Below are positions 18,569 through 26,616 of a DNA stretch of 64,000 nt, piece after piece. The DNA is taken from NCBI GenBank assembly GCA_027030245.1, contig JALVFE010000021.1, positions 62,001 to 126,000 of the forward strand, given 5' to 3'. Under the pieces are notes generated by a model. The model was not told where the DNA came from and did not search any database. It saw only the letters and a list, made by a program, of their open reading frames with translations. Origin of the DNA: Melioribacteraceae bacterium. GTDB taxonomy: Bacteria > Bacteroidota > Ignavibacteria > Ignavibacteriales > Melioribacteraceae. A program made the translations under genes and the position numbers. Each line of letters starts with the position of its first letter. Position 1 is the stretch's first letter.

Positions 18569-19128
18569 TTAAATTGGGCAAGTTCAACACGTTATCTAAT
18601 TACATAAGTTTGTTCAGGTTGCTTCTTAGTATTCCGGTTTATCTTTTGCTCGATGGGATGATTGAATCGGAAAGTAACAGAACAATTTTGATTATTTTGC
18701 TTTGGATTGCCTATTTCAGTGATATTGCCGACGGATATTTTGCCAGGAAACTTAATCAAATATCTGAATGGGGGAAAGTAATAGACCCGCTTGCCGATAA
18801 AGTTCTTGTAGTAATGATAATCGTTAAATTGTATTTGATGAATGAAATCCCAAATTATTATTTCTGGATAATCGTTCTGCGGGACGTTTTGATTTTTACG
18901 GGCGGTATTTTCGTGAGCAAAAAACTCGGCAAAGTTCTTCCTTCCGATTACGTCGGAAAAGTAACGGTTGCAACCATCGCACTTTTTATAATGGTTGTGA
19001 TAATCAACATTCCACATTCCCATTGGCTTTATCAAATATTGCTTTACGGAAGTATTATTCTTAGTTTTGCATCCGTTATAAATTACGGTTTACGTGCATT
19101 GAAAACAATCAAAACGGAAACAAAATGA
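18565..19128 (+). CDS. pgsA: CDP-alcohol phosphatidyltransferase, probably phosphatidylglycerophosphate synthase
   Basis: A 187-residue membrane protein with about five to six hydrophobic segments. The family active-site motif D-x2-DG-x2-AR-x8-G-x3-D-x3-D is complete, spanning DIADGYFARKLNQ to IDPLAD (about residues 53-78). It most likely joins glycerol 3-phosphate to CDP-diacylglycerol in phosphatidylglycerol synthesis; other acceptors within the family cannot be excluded. The start overlaps the protease stop (ATGA) and the stop overlaps the ftsY start (ATGA), so it is embedded in one transcript. Confidence 0.85.
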   Translation: MIKLGKFNTLSNYISLFRLLLSIPVYLLLDGMIESESNRTILIILLWIAYFSDIADGYFARKLNQISEWGKVIDPLADKVLVVMIIVKLYLMNEIPNYYFWIIVLRDVLIFTGGIFVSKKLGKVLPSDYVGKVTVATIALFIMVVIINIPHSHWLYQILLYGSIILSFASVINYGLRALKTIKTETK

Positions 19129-20069
19129 AGTTATTCAAAAATCTGAATTTCGATAAACTTAAGAATGGTCTCAACAAAACAAGAAACAAAATTGTAACGG
19201 GAATAAAAGAAACCGTAAGCGGCAAAGCGGTAATTGACGACGATGTTTTGGATGAAATAGAAGAGATTTTAATTACAAGCGATATCGGTTATGATGTTGC
19301 GATGAATATTATTGACGAAACCCGTAAAAGATTAAAAAGCGAGAAAGACAGAAGCAGCGTAAATATAATTGAAATAATTAAAAAAGAGCTTACGGGCATT
19401 TTGGAAAAATACGATCCTGGTAACGACGAAGCTGAACAATTGGAAAAATATAAACCGTTCGTTATTTTAGTTGTTGGTGTAAACGGCGCCGGAAAAACCA
19501 CCACAATAGGGAAACTGGCATACAATTTTAAAAAGAGTAACTTGGATGTGATGATAGGTTCGGCCGATACGTTTAGAGCCGCCGCAAACGAACAATTGGA
19601 AATTTGGGCGGAAAGAGCAGGAGTTAAAATCATACAAAAAGAACCCGGCAGCGATCCTTCTTCCGTTGTGTTCGATACGCTCATGCAAGCGAAAAATCAA
19701 AATACGGACGTTGTTCTCATTGATACCGCGGGAAGGTTGCATACAAAAACCGATTTAATGGAAGAGCTGGGAAAAATTAAAAGGGTAATGGGCAAAGTAA
19801 TTGACTATGCGCCGAACGAAATTTATTTGGTTGTGGACGGAAATACCGGTCAGAATGCGCTGATTCAAGCTAAAGAATTTTCCAAATACACGGATTTAAC
19901 CGGATTGATAATAACCAAACTTGACGGCACGGCCAAAGGCGGCGTTGTCTTTCAAATAATTAACGAACACAAAATTCCGATAAAATATATCGGAGTAGGC
20001 GAAGGAATAGACGATTTACAAACCTTCGATGCAAGGGAATTCGTTAACGCTTTGTTTGAAGAAAATTAA
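19125..20069 (+). CDS. ftsY: signal recognition particle receptor FtsY
   Basis: A 314-residue SRP GTPase that docks ribosome-SRP complexes at the inner membrane. The N domain covers about 1-105, with an amphipathic N-terminal helix. The G domain has the P-loop GVNGAGKTTTIGK (118-130), SADTFRAAANEQL, DTAGRLHTKTDLMEEL and the guanine-specificity TKLDGTAKGG near the end. FtsY rather than Ffh is shown by the lack of the methionine-rich M domain and by the short length, and the acidic A domain of E. coli FtsY is absent, as in many bacteria. ATGA overlap with pgsA couples translation. Confidence 0.95.
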   Translation: MKLFKNLNFDKLKNGLNKTRNKIVTGIKETVSGKAVIDDDVLDEIEEILITSDIGYDVAMNIIDETRKRLKSEKDRSSVNIIEIIKKELTGILEKYDPGNDEAEQLEKYKPFVILVVGVNGAGKTTTIGKLAYNFKKSNLDVMIGSADTFRAAANEQLEIWAERAGVKIIQKEPGSDPSSVVFDTLMQAKNQNTDVVLIDTAGRLHTKTDLMEELGKIKRVMGKVIDYAPNEIYLVVDGNTGQNALIQAKEFSKYTDLTGLIITKLDGTAKGGVVFQIINEHKIPIKYIGVGEGIDDLQTFDAREFVNALFEEN

Positions 20070-20142
20070 CCTTATTTTTAATGCATTGAAAAATTTATGG
20101 GGATTTTTTATCTTATTTTATCGTTAACAACCAAAACCGTAT

Positions 20143-21066
20143 TTGAAAAAAACATTAATTATAGTCAATCCGAAATCGGGAAAGGGTAACGGGGAAAAGG
20201 CTTTACCGCAAATTAAATCCTTTCTTAAGCAAAATAATATCCAATCCGAAATAGCCGTTACCGAAAGGCATCTTCACGCAACTGAAATAACCAAATCTAA
20301 TTATTTAAATTACGACAAAATTATCGGGGTTGGCGGAGACGGAACGTTAAATGAAATAGTTAACGGAATTGATTTTAGCAGCGAACCGCAAATTGAATTG
20401 GGCGTTATCCCGGTCGGCAGCGGGAACGATTTTGCGAGAATGCTTAATTTGTCTAAAAGCGTTAATGAAAATCTTGAATTGATATTTAATCATGCTCCCG
20501 TAATTAAAGTGGACGTTGGCGAGATTAAATTCAAAGAAAAAGGCGGCAAAAACGAAAAAATGCACAAATTTTTGAACGGTTTGGGAGTCGGTTTCGATGC
20601 GTATGTGGCTTATATAAATCAACATACGAAAAACTTCAGCGGTTTGGTTTCTTATGTATATGCAGTAATTAAAGCTTTAATTAATTTGGAAGATATGCCC
20701 GTTAGAATCAAATTGAACAATTCCATTATTTTAGGCGAAAAATTACTCTTGGCAATTGGTAATGGAAAAACACACGGCGGTGGTTTTTATTTAAATCCCG
20801 ATGCGGAAATTAACGATGAAATTCTTGATTTAACGGTAATTGAAAAACTTAAGAAGCTTCAAGTTATCCGGAAATTACCGTTGGCGTTGTTTAACAGACT
20901 TGAAACTGCGAAAGAAGTATCGATGTATAAATTTAAGGACGTGGAAATTGAAATAGAAAAACCATATTTTGTCCATACCGACGGCGAAATTATTTCGGAA
21001 AAAATTTCTTCCTTAAGCGTGAAATGTTTGCCGAAAGTTTTAAATGTAATAAGCAAACCTAAATGA
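20143..21066 (+). CDS. diacylglycerol kinase-family lipid kinase
   Basis: A 307-residue member of the DAGK catalytic (YegS/DgkB/LCB5) family. The phosphate-binding IVNPKSGKGNGEK (residues 7-19) and the nucleotide loop IGVGGDGTLNEIVNG (about 62-76) are clear, as are GVIPVGSGNDFARML and LNGLGVGFDAYV. It phosphorylates diacylglycerol or a related lipid at the inner membrane face. The start is TTG at 20143, the first in-frame initiator placing the NPKSG motif at its usual distance. It follows ftsY after 73 bp and precedes a small membrane protein by one base. Confidence 0.88.
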   Translation: MKKTLIIVNPKSGKGNGEKALPQIKSFLKQNNIQSEIAVTERHLHATEITKSNYLNYDKIIGVGGDGTLNEIVNGIDFSSEPQIELGVIPVGSGNDFARMLNLSKSVNENLELIFNHAPVIKVDVGEIKFKEKGGKNEKMHKFLNGLGVGFDAYVAYINQHTKNFSGLVSYVYAVIKALINLEDMPVRIKLNNSIILGEKLLLAIGNGKTHGGGFYLNPDAEINDEILDLTVIEKLKKLQVIRKLPLALFNRLETAKEVSMYKFKDVEIEIEKPYFVHTDGEIISEKISSLSVKCLPKVLNVISKPK

Positions 21067-21067
21067 A

Positions 21068-21274
21068 ATGTTAATGAGAAAACCCAAATACAGACGATTT
21101 GAATACCAGCCGAGATATTACGATCCCGAGAAAGACGAACGCGAAAAGCGTAAGAAAAGATTGAAATTCCGTTATGCAAGAAGAACAAAACCACGAAAAA
21201 CCAATCAATTTATTTATATAGGCGTTTTTATATTGGCGCTGTATGTTTATCTAAAATTATCGGGTTATTTATAA
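21068..21274 (+). CDS. small basic single-pass membrane protein
   Basis: A 68-residue protein (66 if the second ATG at 21074 is used). The first ~46 residues are highly charged, with many Arg, Lys and Tyr (RYYDPEKDEREKRKKRLKF), and one C-terminal hydrophobic segment (about 48-65, FIYIGVFILALYVYLKL) would anchor it with the basic part in the cytoplasm. I do not recognise a family. It starts one base after the lipid kinase stop, so it is translationally coupled and probably real. A membrane-associated role linked to lipid metabolism is possible by position only. Confidence 0.65.
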   Translation: MLMRKPKYRRFEYQPRYYDPEKDEREKRKKRLKFRYARRTKPRKTNQFIYIGVFILALYVYLKLSGYL

Positions 21275-21612
21275 ACGGGGAATTTCTTAGTTTACATAAT
21301 ATACATTATGGGACAAATATCACTCTCCGGCAGAATGTGAATTTTTAGCGTTTTCAAGCTTTAATTATAAGGTAAACCACGAGTTACAAATCTAACTCCA
21401 GAATATTTTTTTGATAAGTATAAACCGTTTTTGAAATTTTATTTATTGCGAAACTAAAATTGTAATTTATACGAAATTATTTTTTTCCTGTTACTTCATA
21501 ATAATTTTTTTTAAGATATATCTTTGCGTTCATCCTTTGCACACTCTGCGTGAAACGGAAAAAAGGTTCACGCAAAGAACGCTAAGACTTTTTCGCAGAG
21601 CACGCTAAAGTC
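21275..21612. other. AT-rich intergenic region at the left edge of the accessory island
   Basis: No coding frame of note. It separates the plus-strand ftsY run from the minus-strand island. Its right third is copy 1 of the island repeat; the rest is AT-rich without a clear promoter or terminator. Confidence 0.6.
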
Positions 21613-21614
21613 TT
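21522..21614. repeat. island repeat, copy 1
   Basis: CTTTGCGTTCATCCTTTGC and the following CTCTGCGTGAA...GGTTCACGCAAAG form a potential stem (TGCGTGAA with TTCACGCA), followed by CTAAGACTTTTTCGCAGAGCACGCTAAAG. The same unit returns at 24501 and 26465. It abuts the stop codon of the FIMAH-like gene and can fold into a hairpin at the transcript 3' end. Confidence 0.85.
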
Positions 21615-22884
21615 ATTTTTCTTTTTTTACTTTCACCCTCGCGTCTATGTCGTTTGGCGGGAAGGTTTCTTCAGGTAATCTGTCTAAAATATATCCCGCA
21701 TAATAATAAAGAAATTTATATCCTTCTTCGCTTACATATTTGGTATAGCTTCCGGCGGAGTCCTGGTAAACTTGGTTAACGCTGTTTTGAAATGCAGCGA
21801 CTTCCGTTCTGCAACCGATCGAGTCTCCGGCGGTTAATTTGCTTTTTGCGTTTGTTAGTTTGTTAAGTAACTCGGTTTTATATGTTTCGTCTTTTAACCA
21901 TTCGTAACCGTAGCATTGATTTGTGTAGGAGGTTAGGGTGTCGAGCATGGTTGAAGAAGTAATTGTGCTATCGGGTTCTTTTGCTTTCAATAACGCTATC
22001 TCTATTTGTAGTCTCTTCTTCACTCTATCATCATTTTCTTTCTTATAGTAGCTTTTCATAAAATATAGGGTTGAAGGATTCTTAAACTTCTTGTATAATT
22101 TAATTAGTAAAGCCAATTTAAATAATCTACTTGTATCGCTTTCTATACGTTGTTTAAGTAGTTCTTCAAAGTCACTATAATTATTTTCATCTAATATTTT
22201 TAATGTTAACATTTTTATCGAAAATTCAGTTTCGTTCTTGCTTAACAATTCTTTTGATAGGTTTATAATATTGCTCCCTTCAATATCTTTTAATTCATAA
22301 AGCGCATAAAATTTATAACTTACTTTCAATTCATCTTTCGTTTCCATTGTAGCTATTCTTAATAATTCAGCCATTGCAGAATCTTTATATTCAGGCAAAT
22401 TCTTAGCTATCTCTTTCAGTGGAAGTATATAAAAAACCGTATGTTCATTACTTGTATCTTGTTTTATCGCCTCGAACAAATAATTTATTGTTGAATAATC
22501 TCCATTCCGAATTAAAAGTCCGGTTGCATACATTTTGTATGTTAACGGTAAGTCTGATGAGAATTCAAAATTGAAGTTATCCACAGAATCTATAAATTCA
22601 TGAGCGAACAAGTTAAAAGTACTATATTTCAATTTAAATAGTGTTTCTAAATAAGAATATTTCATTGAAGGAAGATTTTCTTTCCAAATATTCTCTAATA
22701 ATTTGGGAATTGCTTCTGTAATATTGTATTCCTTTATTTTTTCCAGAGCGCCTCTTCTAACCCAAAAATTAGTCGAATCCAATTCGGAAATGATTTGTTC
22801 TTTCTCACTTTCAGTTATTTCCTGTGCAAAGTTTGTATTTTCAAAAAAAAGAATTACTGTTAATATCATAAATATATATTTCAT
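21613..22884 (-). CDS. secreted HEAT-like repeat protein with FIMAH-like C-terminal domain
   Basis: A 423-residue protein with a signal peptide (1-20, ending NFAQ). Residues ~24-310 look like alpha-helical HEAT-type repeats (for example FWVRRGALEKIKEYNITEAIPKLLENI), a scaffold fold. The last ~115 residues (from MLDTLTSYTNQCYGYEWL) form a separate helical domain with the pattern LLNKL-A-L-AGD-xxCRTEV-AFQNSVNQVY, resembling FIMAH domains, and are almost identical to the C terminus of the neighbouring paralogous gene at 24591. The N-terminal part is AT-rich, while the C-terminal block has host-like codons, suggesting mosaic assembly. It starts 25 bp after the HExxH gene and probably shares its transcript. 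Function unknown. Confidence 0.75.
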   Translation of the reverse strand: MKYIFMILTVILFFENTNFAQEITESEKEQIISELDSTNFWVRRGALEKIKEYNITEAIPKLLENIWKENLPSMKYSYLETLFKLKYSTFNLFAHEFIDSVDNFNFEFSSDLPLTYKMYATGLLIRNGDYSTINYLFEAIKQDTSNEHTVFYILPLKEIAKNLPEYKDSAMAELLRIATMETKDELKVSYKFYALYELKDIEGSNIINLSKELLSKNETEFSIKMLTLKILDENNYSDFEELLKQRIESDTSRLFKLALLIKLYKKFKNPSTLYFMKSYYKKENDDRVKKRLQIEIALLKAKEPDSTITSSTMLDTLTSYTNQCYGYEWLKDETYKTELLNKLTNAKSKLTAGDSIGCRTEVAAFQNSVNQVYQDSAGSYTKYVSEEGYKFLYYYAGYILDRLPEETFPPNDIDARVKVKKEK

Positions 22885-22909
22885 TGTGTACCCCGGATAT
22901 TTTAAAAAT

Positions 22910-24106
22910 TTAAATACAATTTAAATCAGCTTCTTCTATTAAGAACTCCAATTCAATGCGATATAATTCTATAAGATTAAAAACTTCATCCTCTGAATTG
23001 GTTAATATTTCATTTAAGAGAGAAACTGAATTATTAAACTCATTCATTGCGATATTAAATTTGTCAATAGTAATTTGTGAAATATTAGAACTACTTTTAT
23101 TTAATGCTTCAGATTCACTTTTAGCATCTCCACATGTTAGATTTATATCGTCCAGTTGTTCTTTTATAGGTGCAAGCTGTTTGCTAAATATTTTTTTAAT
23201 TTGATTTACATGCATCTCTTCATGTTTCAATATTATTTCCGTAAAAATATAATGACCTTTTGGAAGTATATAAGGATACGGAACATGTCCTTCAAGATCA
23301 CTTAATGCATCACATAATTCTGAGCTTGGGAGATTTTCCAATTCCTCGAGTGAATTTATTTTTTTCAAATCAAAATATTCTATATTATTATTACATAAAC
23401 CAGAAATTACATTTAATTCGAACGGACCAACCTCAAATTGCCATTTACCTTTATCCTCATTATAGCATGCTTTTTTATCATAAGGTTGATTAAAAGTGTG
23501 TGCACCCCGAACAGGCTTTGTTACTCCCGGTGTCCATCTGATTTCATCTTCGTCTTCAATAAGATAACATGGATTTTGATTATACGTTCCAACAGGATGT
23601 ATATTTATTTTTAATTCAGGTATCTGCGTATCACCCATACATTTTGGTGCATCTTCCCCGCATACCGGAAACTCAACATATTTACAGACTGTAAACGCAG
23701 ATTGGCTATCGGCGGATTCGCTTTTTATTTCTTTACCATCCAAATACATGGTTATTGTTACGTCCGCTCCGCTAGCATGTCCCTTCTCGTTATGCCAACT
23801 TATTGTAACGCAATATGTGGCTTCTTGACTTATTGCAGCCGAAAGCTCCACCACGTTGCTCGTAGTGCTTGTTTTACCCAATGTATGGTCACTGTAGAGT
23901 TCCATTATTGCTGTATCCGGTACATCATCAGGACCATACACTCTTGCCCAGTTTGCTATTACTTTAAGTGTATGTATTTCACTGCTTGTACCGGTAGGCG
24001 TTTTTTGCCCAATATTTGCCCTCGGTTTAATTTCCACCTTCTCTTTTATTTTTACCTGGGCATACAAGTTTAAATTATTAAGTATAAAAAAAGTGAAAAC
24101 AAACAA
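22910..24106 (-). CDS. secreted protein with HExxH motif; start truncated by a frameshift upstream
   Basis: The uninterrupted frame gives 398 residues from a TTG at 24106. It reads through a hydrophobic segment ending NNLNLYAQ, which looks like a signal-peptide end, then a beta-rich region with many cysteines (about 98-240), then LKHEEMHVNQIKKIF with a zinc-protease-type HEEMH at 295-299, and a helical C terminus. The HExxH motif suggests a metallopeptidase, but no third ligand or family can be named. The TTG start lacks a positive n-region and a ribosome site. A strong start (AGGAG then ATG at 24264) lies upstream in another frame, joined if the C8 tract had nine C; see the next entry. The gene may thus be a frameshifted or phase-variable reading frame. 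Confidence 0.65.
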   Translation of the reverse strand: MFVFTFFILNNLNLYAQVKIKEKVEIKPRANIGQKTPTGTSSEIHTLKVIANWARVYGPDDVPDTAIMELYSDHTLGKTSTTSNVVELSAAISQEATYCVTISWHNEKGHASGADVTITMYLDGKEIKSESADSQSAFTVCKYVEFPVCGEDAPKCMGDTQIPELKINIHPVGTYNQNPCYLIEDEDEIRWTPGVTKPVRGAHTFNQPYDKKACYNEDKGKWQFEVGPFELNVISGLCNNNIEYFDLKKINSLEELENLPSSELCDALSDLEGHVPYPYILPKGHYIFTEIILKHEEMHVNQIKKIFSKQLAPIKEQLDDINLTCGDAKSESEALNKSSSNISQITIDKFNIAMNEFNNSVSLLNEILTNSEDEVFNLIELYRIELEFLIEEADLNCI

Positions 24107-24264
24107 AAAAGCAAATAACGAATAGAAGGATTGGGCTTTTAATCCTTTTCTTTTTAAAAGATGATTTTGCGTTGCGTTAAATTTTGTTTTGGGGCTGCAT
24201 GGGTTTTGGCTGGCGGTAATCAGCGTTTGGCATTTAATTTGCTGGGGGGGGTATTTTTTACCAT
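24107..24264 (-). other. out-of-frame 5' extension of the HExxH gene with C8 tract
   Basis: On the minus strand CACAGGAGTCAATCT precedes ATG at 24264, a strong ribosome site at good spacing. The frame runs MVKNTPP and then stops after 14 codons. The DNA after the homopolymer of eight C (24244-24251 as G on plus) encodes in the next frame a basic stretch and a hydrophobic segment leading straight into the downstream protein. One extra C, or two fewer, would create a single frame with a long basic n-region and signal peptide. Either slipped-strand variation, a true mutation or a sequencing error explains it. Confidence 0.6.
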
Positions 24265-24590
24265 AGATTGACTCCTGTGATTACTACAATTTATAAGCTT
24301 AAACTAAACTTGTTACGGTAATTTTAAATGTAATAAATTCTGTTCGTTCATGTCAAGTAAAAAATGATTAAAATTCCGTAAGTAAAACTTCTATGGTATA
24401 TTTTTATATATAATATTATAAGACTTTATTTTTAAATTTTTCTCCGGACGACTGGACATAAATTATTTTTTTTCACCAACAAAATCTTTTTACGTAATAT
24501 CTCTGCGTTTATCCTTTGCGCTCTCTGCGTGAACCTGGAAAAGGTTCACGCAAAGATCGCTAAGACATTTTCACCAAGCACGCTAAGGTT
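24265..24590. other. AT-rich intergenic region with island repeat copy 2
   Basis: Probable promoter region for the minus-strand HExxH/HEAT gene pair. AT-rich runs and no coding frame; the right end is the second island repeat. Confidence 0.5.
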
Positions 24591-24600
24591 TTATTTTTCA
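24501..24600. repeat. island repeat, copy 2
   Basis: CTCTGCGTTTATCCTTTGCG then TCTCTGCGTGAA, GGTTCACGCAAAGATCGCTAAGAC and AGCACGCTAAGG. It matches copies 1 and 3 base for base over most of its length and, like copy 1, runs into the stop codon of a gene ending in the shared C-terminal domain. Confidence 0.85.
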
Positions 24601-25916
24601 TTTTGGGCTTTTACTTTCACATCTCTGTCGTTTGGCGGGAAGGTTTCTTCAGGCAATCTGTCCAAAATATATCCCGCGTAATAGTAAAGAAATTTATATC
24701 CTTCTTCGCTTACGTATTTCTGGTAGCTTCCGGCGGAGTCTTGGTAAACTTGGTTTATGCTGTTTTGAAATGCTTCCACTTCCGTTCTGCAACCGATCGA
24801 GTCTCCGGCGGTTAAATTGTCTTTTGCGTTTGTAATTTTATTTAACAATTCGTTTTTGTATGCTTCGTCTTTTAGCCACTCGTATCCGTAGCATTGGTTT
24901 GTGTAGGATGTTAGGGTGTCGAGCATTTCCAAGTTTGGAAATGTACTATCAGGTACCGGCGGCTCAAAAACATTTAAGAAATACTTTTTCTTTTTATAAG
25001 TTGATGAAGTAGTATCGAAACTTAATTTGGACAATGAATTTATGAACTTAGGTTCCAAATAACGGTTTGTTTCTAAATGATAGTTTTTAATGCTAGAAAA
25101 ATATGGAATATATTCAGCTCTTATAGAGTCATTTATTTCATTTTGAAGTGCAAATATGGTTCTTTCAGGTTGTCCATCTCCATCAATGCGGCCTAAATGG
25201 AAAAAACAATCATATCTTTCTTTTCCTTGGCTATTTTCAAAATGATCATTTAAAATCTTCACATATAATTGATAGTCAAAATTTCCTATATACGAAGCAT
25301 AAGCATCTATATCACGCCAATTAGTTTGAGCCCTCGCCTTTTGTTCGAGTATACTTCTAACTTCGTTAGTATATCTACTATCTCTGCCATACAAGGAGAA
25401 TACGTATATTCCATTAATAAATTTCTTTTGATTTGTAGTATTTAGATAATAATCTTTTACAAAGTCATAATAATTAAAAAATCCAGCTTCAGCCAATTTT
25501 GTAATTGCCTCTTTCTTAACGTGTGAAGTAGATTGAGCCACAGTATCCATTTTAGAAATTGCTGATCTATCACCTAATAAGCCGAGAATATAAGCATCGG
25601 TATAATATTTATCCCATTGTGAATATCTTTCAAAATAAGGAAGCGTAGTATCGATTTTTGTATTTAAATTATCCAATAAAAATTGTGATTCGGTATCTCG
25701 ATGTTTATAATATAAATATTTTACAGCCTTAGAATATTGACCTAAAGGGGAATTAATACCGCCATTTAAAATAATTTTTTTTAAGCTATCAACCCTAACT
25801 TCTTTGCCAAATTCATAAGACCTTATATCTAACCCATAATCATGCCACATCCCTTGTCCAGTGATTTCAGTTATAAATGCAATTGTAATAATTAATATCG
25901 TTAAAGACTTATTCAT
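24591..25916 (-). CDS. secreted protein with FIMAH-like C-terminal domain, paralogous ending
   Basis: The ATG at 25916 gives 441 residues with a proper signal peptide (MNKSLTILIITIAFITEITGQ); longer readings add a non-signal AT-rich stretch and are rejected. Residues ~22-325 are predicted helical and may be HEAT-like (LGLLGDRSAISKMDTVAQS, HVKKEAITKLAEAGFFNYYDF), without clear similarity to the N-terminal part of the gene at 21613. The last ~110 residues from MLDTLTSYTNQCYGYEWL onward are nearly the same as in that gene at protein and DNA level. Cys residues in QCYGYEWL and SIGCRTE are conserved between the two and could form a disulfide. Function unknown. Confidence 0.75.
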   Translation of the reverse strand: MNKSLTILIITIAFITEITGQGMWHDYGLDIRSYEFGKEVRVDSLKKIILNGGINSPLGQYSKAVKYLYYKHRDTESQFLLDNLNTKIDTTLPYFERYSQWDKYYTDAYILGLLGDRSAISKMDTVAQSTSHVKKEAITKLAEAGFFNYYDFVKDYYLNTTNQKKFINGIYVFSLYGRDSRYTNEVRSILEQKARAQTNWRDIDAYASYIGNFDYQLYVKILNDHFENSQGKERYDCFFHLGRIDGDGQPERTIFALQNEINDSIRAEYIPYFSSIKNYHLETNRYLEPKFINSLSKLSFDTTSSTYKKKKYFLNVFEPPVPDSTFPNLEMLDTLTSYTNQCYGYEWLKDEAYKNELLNKITNAKDNLTAGDSIGCRTEVEAFQNSINQVYQDSAGSYQKYVSEEGYKFLYYYAGYILDRLPEETFPPNDRDVKVKAQNEK

Positions 25917-26236
25917 TTTATGATTTTTTATTAATACAAATTTTAATAAAATAATTATTCGACTCTTTAGAAATAATATGACCAAGAATAAACTTCGTAT
26001 TTTAGTTAATCAAATAACGTTAAACTGTATTTCAGTTTGTATTTGTTTATTATACTTGCTAGTTTTATAAGTGTTTCATATTTTTTATTTTGAGCCAAAT
26101 ATTATAAGATTATTCAAAAAACAGTTAATAGCAATATTAATATATTAAATTTATAAGATATACTTTGTGATTTAAGATAAATCATTCTTTACGGAACAGC
26201 CATGGCTGTTCCCTGTGTTTTTATTTTGCCCTTCGA
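25917..26236. other. AT-rich intergenic region with a perfect palindrome
   Basis: Very AT-rich, no coding frame. Near the right end a perfect 20-bp palindrome GGAACAGCCA/TGGCTGTTCC lies at 26193-26212. It is the probable promoter region of the minus-strand gene ending at 24591. Confidence 0.5.
26193..26212. repeat. perfect 20-bp palindrome
   Basis: The two 10-base arms GGAACAGCCA and TGGCTGTTCC are exact reverse complements with no spacer. GC-rich within strongly AT-rich DNA. Could be an operator, a hairpin, or the trace of a small repeat. Confidence 0.7.
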
Positions 26237-26439
26237 TTATATCTCCATTTCTTTTTTTTGAGCATACAAATTTAAATTATTAATAGTAAAATATAGTGGA
26301 AATAAATTAAAAAGCAAGTATGAGATAATTTTGCTAACTCTTATAAAATATTTTAAATAAAGATTGTGCTTTGGTTTAGCTGAATGTTGTTTTGTGCTGC
26401 AATCGGTATATCTGTGATTAGACGGGTTAGTTTTTACAT
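26237..26439 (-). pseudogene. decayed leader of a second HExxH-type gene
   Basis: The minus-strand DNA from ATG at 26439 resembles the 5' end of the HExxH gene: ATG-GTAAAAA there is ATG-TAAAAA here, giving an immediate stop, and TGCAGC-CCAAAACAA is shared further on. One frame still encodes a hydrophobic segment ending INNLNLYAQ, as in the intact gene, but stops six residues later. The body of the gene is missing. It is best read as a remnant left after loss of a duplicated gene. Confidence 0.55.
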
Positions 26440-26464
26440 CAGCAATATTTTTTTTGTATACTAT

Positions 26465-26562
26465 CTTTGCGTTTATCCTTTGCGCACTCTGCGTGAAACC
26501 GGGAAAAAGGTTCACGCAAAGAACCCTAAGGCTTGTTCGCGTGGTATGCTAAAAGTATTTTT
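26465..26562. repeat. island repeat, copy 3
   Basis: CTTTGCGTTTATCCTTTGCGC, CTCTGCGTGAAACCGGG, GGTTCACGCAAAGAACCCTAAGG: the same unit as copies 1 and 2, here without a gene end attached. It marks the right edge of the island, next to the ClC gene. Confidence 0.85.
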
Positions 26563-26616
26563 GATTATTAGCTATAAACAGAATAAAAAATAATTAACCT
26601 ACCGGTGTGGAATAAA

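Noticed and set aside
26237-26515. Full 92-codon minus frame as a gene
   Set aside because: Its GTG start lies inside repeat copy 3 and its body is a leader remnant ending six residues after the signal-like segment; treated as a pseudogene from 26439.
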